64,000 nt of DNA. Source: Icerya purchasi. Its lineage: Eukaryota; Arthropoda; Insecta; Hemiptera; Monophlebidae. The number at the start of each line of letters is the position of its first letter. Within the stretch, counting starts at the first letter, position 1. Shown piece by piece: positions 55,451 to 64,000 of the stretch. The position numbers were made by a program, and so were the translations under genes. A model generated the notes under the pieces. That model was not told the DNA's origin, ran no database searches, and saw only the letters and a program-made list of their open reading frames with translations. Location of the stretch: positions 539,804,315 through 539,868,314 of the forward strand of contig CM077115.1 in assembly GCA_039619475.1 (NCBI GenBank). The letters run 5' to 3'.

Positions 55451-55673
55451 AGGCAATGCACTTTGTTCGAGAGAAGTTGGATATTCCGTCGCCGCATATT
55501 ACGAAAAATATGAAATATCCAAAACTGACGAATCAAAAAAATAAATAAATAAATAAATATTTTCGCATTATAAAACAATAATTAGTAGAAAATAAAGTAG
55601 CGATTAATGTATAACCTTTTTCTTTAAACTCAAAAAAAAAAAAATTAGATAGAAAAGTTAATCTCTAGTATTA

Positions 55674-56996
55674 TACACCCTGTCAAGAAAGTATCGGGAA
55701 TTGTTAAATAAAACGAACAATTTTTAATTTTCATCCAAATTTATTTTGTCACCTTCAAAATAACATCCATTCGAAGCGATGCACATATGCCAACGCTTTT
55801 TCCACTCGGCAAAGCACTTCTGATAGGCGGTTTCCGGGATGGCCTTTAGCTCTCGCGTCGCATTCGTCTTGATGTCATCAATCGATTCGAAGCGCATTCC
55901 CCGTAGCGGAAATTTGAGTTTTGAGAATAGGAAGAAGTCGCAGGGTGCTAAATCTGGTGAATACGGCGGTTGTTCGATGATATTTACCGAGTGTTTGGCC
56001 AAAAACTCATTCACAATTATGGCTTTGTGAGACGGCGCATTATCGTGATGGAGAATCCAAGAATTGTCGACCCACAAATCGTTACGTTTACGACGGATAG
56101 CCTCTCTCAAACGTCTCAAAACACTTAAGTAAAACTCTTTGGTGACTGTCTGTCCGGCTGGCACATATTCATAGTGTACCACGCCTCGAATATCGAAGAA
56201 AACAATCAACATGATCTTCACTTTCGATCGGCTTTGGCGAGGTTTTTTCGGCTTTGGCGCGCCAATTGGCCGCCATTCGGACGATTGCTGGTTCGTAAGC
56301 GTGTCGTACTCGTACACCCATGTCTCGTCACCAGTAATTATCTTTTCCAAGAAGGTAGGATCCAAATTGGCTCGATCCAGCATGTCTGCAGCTACCTGTT
56401 CTCGGTACTTTTTTTGAAAGAAATTCAGGTCTTTCGGAACAAGCCGAGTCGCAACGCGTTGCATACCCAATTTTTCGTGCACAATCGTACGTACGCTCCC
56501 GTGTGACATGCCCAATCCATGAGCCATCTCTCTCAAGCTCACATGACAATTTTCAGCAACGATTTCCTTGATTTTATCGACGTTATCATCGGTCACACTC
56601 GTTGAAGGCCGTCCAGAGCGAGGCATGTCTTCGACCGTCTCCCGACCATCCTTGAACGCTCTGTACCACTCGTAAACCCGCGTTTTTGATAAAGCAGATT
56701 CACCAAAAGCCTTCTGTAACATTTTCAGTGTATCGGCACAAGAAATTTCGTTCGAAACACAGAATTTAACACAAGTACGTTGTTCAATATTTTCACTCAT
56801 TGTAAAACTTCGACAAAACACTTCAAGGTCGACTGATTTTAACAGCTGCTGTAAACACACTGGTTGACAGATCGCGCTAAAAATAGGCATCATAATACAA
56901 AACAGTTGTACCAACCTGGAAAAAAAAAATTATCTGCCTAGCTATTACCCGGGAGATTTAAATTGACAATTCCCGATACTTTCTTGACAGGGTGTA
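55674..56996 (-). mobile_element. Complete mariner transposon
   Basis: 1323 bp. The ends TACACCCTGTCAAGAAAGTA... at 55674-55704 and 56966-56996 are perfect 31-bp inverted repeats. TA at 55672-55673 and 56997-56998 fits the mariner target duplication. One intact transposase gene inside. Identical TIRs and an unbroken frame point to a young, possibly active copy. Located about 5.8 kb upstream of the first Evi5 coding exon. Confidence 0.97.
55724..56800 (-). CDS. mariner transposase (DD34D)
   Basis: 358 codons from the ATG at 56800 (MSENIEQRTC), the usual size for mariner transposases. N-terminal half is the DNA-binding part with two helix-turn-helix regions (about 10-55 and 70-115, including RPSTSV at 64-69). 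LVPKDL at 120-125 stands where family members have WVPHEL. Catalytic triad is present: D158 in ITGDETW, D253 in HHDNAPSHK, D288 in YSPDLAPCDFF, with 34 residues between the last two. No stop or frameshift. The frame stays open 38 codons further upstream to 56914, but that extension lies between TIR and gene and is probably not translated. It cuts and pastes the element at TA sites. Confidence 0.97.
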   Translation of the reverse strand: MSENIEQRTCVKFCVSNEISCADTLKMLQKAFGESALSKTRVYEWYRAFKDGRETVEDMPRSGRPSTSVTDDNVDKIKEIVAENCHVSLREMAHGLGMSHGSVRTIVHEKLGMQRVATRLVPKDLNFFQKKYREQVAADMLDRANLDPTFLEKIITGDETWVYEYDTLTNQQSSEWRPIGAPKPKKPRQSRSKVKIMLIVFFDIRGVVHYEYVPAGQTVTKEFYLSVLRRLREAIRRKRNDLWVDNSWILHHDNAPSHKAIIVNEFLAKHSVNIIEQPPYSPDLAPCDFFLFSKLKFPLRGMRFESIDDIKTNATRELKAIPETAYQKCFAEWKKRWHMCIASNGCYFEGDKINLDEN

Positions 56997-56999
56997 TAA

Positions 57000-57294
57000 A
57001 TTTAGATTGAGCGCAAGAACCGTTAAAACTATATACTAAACGAAACAAGCCCACCAATGTGGTTAATTCATTCGCACCAATTTAAATGAATAATTATTTC
57101 GTACGAAAATGCAATGCGGTCATTTGTTATGATTATTCATTAACGTACAAACTTATATTGAGCACCATTAGAAATCAGTTTCGTACGGAAATGTCGTAAT
57201 ATTAAAAAATATTAAAATTTCCGTTCGCCCCTCAAAATCTAAAAAAAATACTATAATATAAGAAAAAAATTTAAAATACACTTATTATTATTAC

Positions 57295-57351
<57 letters not shown>

Positions 57352-58380
57352 GAGTCTTAATGGGCGAACATCGCAGTGGTAGCATATACGTAAGTTATAC
57401 GCTCGATATAATATATGCTCGGTGTTACCGTTATATCTTAATATGGGCGTTAGCAACATTTCATACAAGATGATAGAAAACTGGAATTACTCGCTTTCCA
57501 TTATTTCAAGGTATATGAGCAAAACGAACGGCTCACAACAAAATATCTATAGCCGGCGAAACAGTAATTAACAAGCGTATAATAGTAATAATTTAACGGC
57601 TATTTTCGGGCAGTTCTATCGCGCTCAAAATTTATTAGGAGCGAGATAGAAGGCAATACTTAAAGCATACGACACACAGTGAAAGGTATTTCTGTTGAAG
57701 TAATTGTAAAACATGTAATAGATAAACTGCGTAGTATTTTTCTAAAAATGGAACATCGCTAAAACTACTTTCCCACCCCTAAACCCGCCTTTTTCCGTTG
57801 TAAAACGATGTTTCATAAATTAGCAATATCCTTCACATGTCCACAACTAGCAACGCTAATGATGTACTGCATTCGAGAAGTATTACCGCAGTTAACGGAA
57901 TGGAGTTATCAAATTGTAACAACGCATGAAATTGTTAGCCATTTAAATGCGAACGGACAAGCTTCATTTACAATGAACGACAATCCTATACGGCACCATC
58001 TTTTGACAGTACAAACGCGCTCGGCCAAAGATCCAGCAATCCGAGGCAGAACATGAGGGACTGTCAGGAAACACTGGATGAGCTGAAAGAGAGACACAAA
58101 AGGTAGAAAAAAACGAGATATAAAAAATGTAGTTAGAGATCAGAGAATTTACCGAGTCAACATACGAGAGGCCCCGTGAAGGATTTCTCCCTCCGGGGCT
58201 AGACAATGGAATTAATTTTCCCCGAGAGCGTATCGAAGAAGACGCGGATTTACCCGCAGCAGGCAGTTGTTTAAAAAGGAATGCCGAATACACGGAGAAA
58301 AGGAGGGTCAGCTGAATTCGGCGTTAACCAAACACTTCTTATTCTTTCTTCCTTAAACGCTCGAGAGAGCGTAGTGTTGT
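57000..58380. other. Unassigned flank with TTA microsatellite
   Basis: (TTA)n at about 57283-57351. GC-richer 58140-58330 may be the 3' part of the LINE to its right (inference). Open frames at 57808-58056 have no match. Confidence 0.4.
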
Positions 58381-58446
58381 TATGAAAAACAGCCGCGTTC
58401 TTCACCATACTCCATGCTGCCCTATCTTAAGCAATCATCAACGCTC

Positions 58447-58584
58447 CTCGTGCAGGCTTAAGCCGATTAACGATTTCAGTTGATCATCCCATCTCGTGCA
58501 GGCTTAAGCCGATTAACGATTTCAGTTGATCATCCCATCTCGTGCAGGCTTAAGCCGATTAACGATTTCACTTGATCATCCCAT
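58447..58584. repeat. 46-bp tandem repeat, three copies, within LINE coding tail
   Basis: Units 58447-58492, 58493-58538 and 58539-58584, differing by one base (CAGTTG/CACTTG). The unit encodes the WDDQ.KSLIGLSLHE segment of the LINE; 46 is not a multiple of three, so each copy shifts the frame. Confidence 0.97.
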
Positions 58585-59178
58585 CGCGTTCCGGGTCTTC
58601 CTCTTTTTCCTTTTACCATTTACTTTTCCGGTTGTTACCAGGCACTGCAATGAATTGGTAACTCTCGCCGCGTGCCCAAAAAAGTCCAAAAATCTTTTCC
58701 TAACCTCGCTGAATAGACGCATTTATACATTCAATTTATTTTATTTTTTTTTATTTTTTTCTCTCTTATTTTATTGCAATCTAGTCTAAATAGACTAATA
58801 AACAATTTTTCTTTAACAAAACAATATATAAGTAACTAATAATAATACCAAAATAGCCCAATGGAATCTTGGTATACACACTTTAATTAAATAATAAATG
58901 ATATATCTACGAATTTCAAATACTAATCTGATACGAGTTCATGCGGTTTTGTTCTCTTGAGTCTTCTCTCCAAATCCGCTGTGTTCAAGAGCTGGCGCGT
59001 GAAGACGTTTTCGTTGGGTTTTCGGTTTAACCATGATACTCTTAATAGTCTTCTATATGCCCAAGTTTCAAACCCGTCAACAATTCTGCTGATGCAATCA
59101 GCGGTGAGGGACCAGGTTTCGCAAACATAAGTGGCAATAGGAAAAACTAACCATTTAGTAGATTTATCTTTGTGTTTA

Positions 59179-59477
59179 TGATAGCGCGGTAGCCTAGTGG
59201 TTAAGGCACTTGTCTACCACCAAACTAGAGGACACGGGTTCCAGACTTGTCTCTTTCCAGATCCAAATCGCTCCCAGGTCTATACCTAATCTGAAATTGA
59301 ATATTGGTTATACCAGAGAACTATCTGGTGGACAGTAAAGACGGATCCCAAGTAGAAAGGAACTGGCCCTAATATTCTCATCAGATATCCATCAGACCCT
59401 TAAGTACCATTATGAAAAGCTTAACTTCACAATATCCGTTATACTTTATCAAGGGGATATATGGGACTTACTTTACT
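59179..59477 (+). mobile_element. tRNA-derived SINE, family 2, full copy with target-site duplication
   Basis: Head TGATAGCGCGGTAGCCTAGT with GGTTAAGGC is an A-box tRNA-like start; ACACGGGTTCCAGAC is a decayed B-box. Tail GGGACTTACTTTACTT. Exact 16-bp direct repeats TTTATCTTTGTGTTTA flank it at 59163-59178 and 59478-59493. Inserted in the opposite orientation into the LINE at 58385-59830. Confidence 0.95.
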
Positions 59478-59834
59478 TTTATCTTTGTGTTTAATGGCAG
59501 TACTTTATCCTTCCATATCTTTGACAATCACAGCTCTGCGCGCTAGTGTTGGTCTGCGCTTTATATCTAGTCGACAGTTTCTTTTTTTTTTTTGTTAATA
59601 TTGAACCAAGATACATAAAATTATCCGCATAGTTTGCTTTTGGTCTTACTTTCTTAATCGATTATCATCATTATTTTAGTCTTAGTTCTGCTAATCAGTC
59701 ATAATCCCTACATCGATCTTCGAGTTTCTCCATGAATTTTATCGTACTTTTTTTCAGAGCTACTTATGATGACAATATCGTCCGCGTATCTCAAATTGCA
59801 ACATCGTAAATACTTTACCATATTATTTTCGGAA

Positions 59835-61104
59835 TATTTTAATAACCGGTCGCTTTCATTTGCCAATAATATTCAATTGCGAAGGTACGCTTCTTTATCT
59901 TCGTTATCTGCGACAGGTAATTTCTAACCGTTACAGCGCCACATCTAAAAATGGCCGTTCGTTAACCATTCGTTATCTGGTTTTACCCGGTGGTCACTTC
60001 GTAATAATTTAATCCGATTTTTTATTATTTATCCTCGTTTATTGTTTATTTCATTCTCACTTCCGTTTTATTCTCTTTTGGTGCCTTTACTTTATTTTTC
60101 GCTTAATTATTTCCGTTGTCTATTTTTCTTTATGCCGCCGTTTAATTTCCGCATTTCCTAATCTGTTAAATCGTTTATTAGAAACAGCCCTTTTCAGGGC
60201 TCCGTTACGTAGTTATTACGAAGTATTTTGTCGCATAATATAACTTTGGTTCTGCGGATTTTCATTATTGAAATTAACGTAAACATATTCAGCATAGGAG
60301 AGAAGACGGCGGAGAACACGAATAACATATAATAGCTAAGTAAAAACACATATACACGAACATATAAAATTTATTAAAATTAAATTGTATATGTTTGTGT
60401 ATATGTGTTTTTACTTAATAAAAGTGTTTTACTTGTAAAAGTATATATATTAGTTCATTATGGAACACCAAATTAATATAATAGCTATCTTCGGAAAGTT
60501 GGTACAGCGCACAGGGTATTTTTATTCATTAAAAGGTGTGGGCGACAGAGACTCTATATAACATTGAGAGAACCACCCTGCTGATTGGGATCGTTACTAA
60601 ATGTTTTGTAAAGTCTGGCTTAAAGAAGATTCTGCAAGTAATATGAAATGACGTACAATTTTCTTTAGTCTAGCGACGTGAATGTTGTGACTTCGAATCC
60701 CAAAACTCGATAATTGTTAAACGTGAGATTATTTTTAATGTTAGGAAAAAAAAAAAACAAAAAAAAAACAACAATTTCATAGAAATTATTGAAGCTGTTT
60801 AGCGTGTGTACTTTTCCTTATGAAAAAAAAAAAAAAGAAAAAAGAAAAAAAAAGAAAAAAGAAAAAAAAAGAAAACGTTCTTTACACATTCATTATAAAA
60901 TGGAACTCTTCGCTGAATATGAATTTAATGTAATTCTAAGAAATCTATATTCTAATCAATTTCTTATACAATAATTCGATTAAATCGAGAATTAAACAAA
61001 TTCAACATTTAATCTAGGCTGTGACAACTTGACACTTCTGATTTACCGCTTTTTACAAGATGAAATTCCTATACATAAATTGTAACACACACGTTTTTAA
61101 CTAT

Positions 61105-61148
<44 letters not shown>

Positions 61149-61600
61149 TGTAAGTTTGCGTATTTATCATCATTACCGTCATACCTGATTTACCGCATTT
61201 CATAAAGTTAAACTCACACACCATAAACTATAACACCTTTAATCGTCTCTTATACATACGTGTATTGGGGTGTACATTTATGTGTTTACGTTTAGGGTTT
61301 CCTCGCGAAGCGTTTTTCACTCGCAATCCGTTGTTCCTATTTTTCGATTTCCAACCGCCAGAGCATTTTACACTTAAGATAATCCACATCTTGTAGCGCC
61401 ATATTTTTCCGTGTTTTAGTTAATTTTCCCCGCGCAAGAATAATCTCTCCTATTTCTCCTTCAACTTTCCTAGTCTCTACTATCCGGCCAAAGTATATTT
61501 TTATCTATTCATTTCCGAAATCAATAACTCAGGAATTCTAGAGCGCCGTTACACATTTCTCTCTCGTGCCATTTTCACTGATGGCTTAAGAGTCTAATGC
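59835..61600. other. Unassigned stretch
   Basis: A/G-rich tract at about 60823-60872 and (TA)n at 61107-61146. Nothing else recognised. Confidence 0.4.
61107..61146. repeat. (TA)n microsatellite
   Basis: About 40 bp of pure TA. Confidence 0.97.
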
Positions 61601-62209
61601 TGTTGAAGTCTCTTCCATCCTCCTAAATTTTAACCTTTCAGAATCTCTTATTTGCCAATCGATGGCTACTATTATAGTTCCATTGTTTTCGTATCCTTTA
61701 ATCTCGTTTTTTCCCCGTCATTTAATTTTCTCGAGTCCATAATGCTTTTCAAGTGCTTTATTCTTCTTCGTTTTTTCCGGCTCGTTCCTTCAAATTCCCC
61801 CACTCATCCCTTCTTCCCACTATTTCATCCGCACGTGCAAATTTTTATTACCGGATTCCCAGCCGTACGGGCATCAAAGGTAACAAAAAGTGGTGGAGTC
61901 ATACGAACAGGGTGGTACCTTCTCACGCACTCTTTTTGTAAAAGAAAAAAGAAAAAAAATTCATCTGTTAATCCCCCGTCCGGTAATAATTTTTCATTTT
62001 AGATTTTGATGTCAAATATTTACACTCCTCTCGCTTTTCTTCATCGATCTATTCCAATTACTCTCTCTTCTATTTCCTGAATTCTCTTTAATTTCGTTTC
62101 ACCGCTATGTCAACGTTTACATTATTCGCCCACGTTTTTACCACATTCTACGGTCTTCCTTTTGTTTTTGCTTTTTCCTCGACTTCCTCTTCATTCGAAT
62201 GAAGTAGTC

Positions 62210-63450
62210 AGCGATGATGATCGTATATTTTCTTCGAATTTTCACCTCTGCCTGTCGCACATTATCGCCGACATTCTGGTTTATCTTACTTCGGCCAGAC
62301 ACAATGGTGCAGTTGATTGAGCAACGGTGTTTCGTTCACATGGAACTGATGAATCTCTTCATTCGTAAATCTTACTTGAAGTATCGCTTCCTGATTAAGC
62401 GCCTGCCTGTTTATTTTTCACTCGTTTCTTCTTACTCTTCTATGCTTCACAAACCGCGATTTACCTCTAATAAAACCCCAATTTTATGCCTTATTTCTCT
62501 TCGTCTTTTTCTCAATTTTCGCCATTTATTTGTAGCCATGACAAACTTCTTTATTTTTCTTTCATTTTTTTTAATTATCTTCATCTTATTAAATATCTTT
62601 CTTTACCGTTCTGTTCTAAATCCGTCTCTCAACATGTCGCCAGAATTAAATTTTCCAATTCTTTAGGTTCTCCTTTTCCTGTACGCACCATTATCTATAC
62701 TGACGGTTCCGAAGGGTCAAATGCAGTTGGTTCTGCTTTTTTTTTGTCCTACCTTCAATTAGATTCTGGATCTTTTGAACTTCCTTCCCTTTGCTCGAAT
62801 TTCTATGCCGAATCTATTGTGCTATTCTACGTGCCGTCTCCTCCTTGTTTCGTCATTAATTAAGTTCCCATAAAGTGTTCATAATCTCAGATTTTAAAAA
62901 TGCTTTACAGACTATGATGCTAACCTTCCTGCTCCCTCTTTTGACTATATAATATTTTTCACGCGCTGGACATCAATGATCTTTTCCTTCTTTACTCGAT
63001 TGAGATCGATCTTTTGTTGATTCCTGGTGACATTTAGGCATTGAATGCAAAGAGATGGTGAACATTCATTAACCTGTTCTTCCGTTAATTGCGGCAGATT
63101 TTTGGGTACATTTTCAGTTCATAATAGTGTTCTTCTTTCCTTTTAAATGTCTCATTCCAAATTATGATTTAATACCTATTGTTCTTCATTTTCTAATCCT
63201 AGCTCCTTTTATTTCTCTATTCAGTCATCTCTTCAACCCCATTCATGGTTCCTTGGCTTCCCTTCACTTAAACGCTCTATAATTTCTGCTATTTGTCGCC
63301 TTCGCTTTAACCATAGTCTCTTCCCCGTATCATTTTAACCGTTTTCATCTACTTCTGCTCAATTTTGTCCTTTTCATCCCCCTTCTAATTACTTTCTTTG
63401 ATATCATGTTTTATTTGCATGTGCGGCATTTCCTAATGAACAATCGTCCT
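62210..63450 (+). pseudogene. Jockey-like LINE RNase H and C-terminal fragment
   Basis: 62680-62830 reads RTIIYTDGSEGSNAVGSAFF then FELPSLCSNFYAESIVL, the start of RNase H1 with the catalytic YTDGS and the FYAE glutamate. About 62890-63060 keeps ISDFKNALQT-like and HLGIECKEMVN-like segments (frame-shifted D.K and GIEGNE..D motifs). 63240-63430 reads SWFLGFPSLKRSIISAICRL, RFNHSLFPV and a degraded C-terminal end. 62214-62666 is an open but compositionally odd frame of the linker region. T-rich and broken. Confidence 0.8.
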
Positions 63451-64000
63451 TCTACTATTTTGTATTAAAACTTTTGGTATTCCCATTTCTTATAGTGCTT
63501 CTTACATTCCCTCATTTCCTTCTGCTTCTGCCATTCCCGCTCTTAAATTATTCTTATCCTCTTTGCTCAAACGTTTAAGAATATAACGTTATTTCCCCCT
63601 TCTTCCCATTTCTTGGGCCATTGTCCTCGTTAACAAACCCATTAAAAAAAAACAAAAAACGGCTGGAATGAAAACTACAACACATTGAAGAAATAAAAAA
63701 TTATCATGATGCGGGTTAGTGTACACACGCGCGAACCCAATAATTAAAAAAAATTTAAAAAGCTTCCCGCTCTTATATCCTGTCATTCTCTTTTTTGTCC
63801 GCTATCCTTGTTACAATGATTACTTCGTATTGCCAATATCGGGCCGAATCAAAATATATCTGTCTCCCGGCTAACGCAACGAGAAAAAAAAAAAAAAAAA
63901 AAAAGTCATACGACAAGTCGGACTGTATTACCTGATTGCGGAGACTATATACGGTTAAAACATTTGGACTATTCGAAAAAATTAAATATCATCTAGGACA
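63451..64000. other. Right edge, nothing recognised
   Basis: AT-rich, poly-A at about 63883-63904. Confidence 0.4.

Larger units (their letters stand above)
58385..59830 (-). pseudogene. RTE-like LINE RT to C-terminus, split by a SINE and with a tandem triplication
   Basis: From the right on the minus strand: NLRYADDIVIISSSEKKYDK (catalytic YADD, about 59735-59800), LISRTKTKIM, a decayed thumb, the SINE (59477-59179), then YVCETWSLTADCISRIVDGF and ETWAYRRLLRVSWLNRKPNE, then about 58700-58590 FLDFFGHAARVTNSLQCLVT, GKRKRGRPGTRWDDQVKSLI, three 46-bp repeats, and finally DRAAWSMVKNAAV. Same tail type as 46833-48340. Dead through stops, SINE and repeat shift. Confidence 0.88.

Noticed and set aside
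56174..56506. Plus-strand open frames across the mariner element
   Set aside because: Antisense shadows of the mariner transposase gene.
61652..62002. 116-codon plus-strand open frame with Ser/Phe/Pro-rich sequence
   Set aside because: Could be an older part of the LINE at 62210-63450, but I see no motif that supports a call.

Overview
The window looks like nuclear DNA of an arthropod, most likely an insect. It is very AT-rich, full of microsatellites and homopolymer runs, has introns of 2 to 25 kb, and is packed with eukaryotic transposon debris (Jockey-, R1- and RTE-like non-LTR retrotransposons, tRNA-derived SINEs, mariner, Tc1/mariner-like, hAT, piggyBac-like). I lean towards a hemipteran, but that is a guess from the flavour of the repeats.

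The only host gene I can support is the 5' two-thirds of an Evi5-type TBC-domain RabGAP gene on the minus strand. Seven coding exons lie at 49867-49695, 24834-24737, 17558-17443, 14622-14494, 8853-8683, 4072-3947 and 1808-1690. They join in frame through GT-AG introns into 310 complete codons plus two bases of the next. This covers the N-terminus and most of the Rab-GAP TBC domain, with the catalytic Arg and Gln motifs intact. The gene runs off the left edge before the end of the TBC domain and the expected C-terminal coiled coil. Its first intron is about 24.9 kb.

The introns, from left to right, hold the following. 5.2-7.3 kb: remnant of a DDE transposase with a SWIM-like Cys/His end, between long inverted arms. 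11.4-13.3 kb: R1-like reverse transcriptase (RT) remnant. 14.8-15.45 kb: deleted Tc1/mariner-like element with terminal inverted repeats (TIRs) and TA sites. 18.4 and 25.85 kb: two near-identical 345-bp repeats. 21.7 kb: MITE-like element. 27-32 kb: Jockey-like RT, hAT tail, and two LINE RNase H/C-terminal pieces. 34.7-38.3 kb: three stretches of R1-like LINE. 38.9-41 kb: piggyBac-like, R1-like and RNase H fragments. 43.5-45.8 kb: tandem duplication containing a TTCAA/TTCTA pentanucleotide satellite. 46-48.35 kb: two minus-strand LINE pieces, one split by a SINE.

To the right of the first coding exon (49.99-64 kb) is 5' flank or 5' UTR/intron of Evi5. It holds a LINE endonuclease fragment, one complete and apparently intact mariner element (55674-56996, 358-aa DD34D transposase, 31-bp perfect TIRs), an RTE-like LINE split by a SINE with a 16-bp target-site duplication and carrying a 46-bp triplication, and a Jockey-like RNase H fragment. 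The mariner transposase is the only intact mobile-element gene seen. I found no CRISPR, operon or tRNA gene, and no convincing new gene system. The items most worth a second look are the inverted-repeat SWIM-transposase element, the paired GC-rich hairpins, and the nested SINE insertions.
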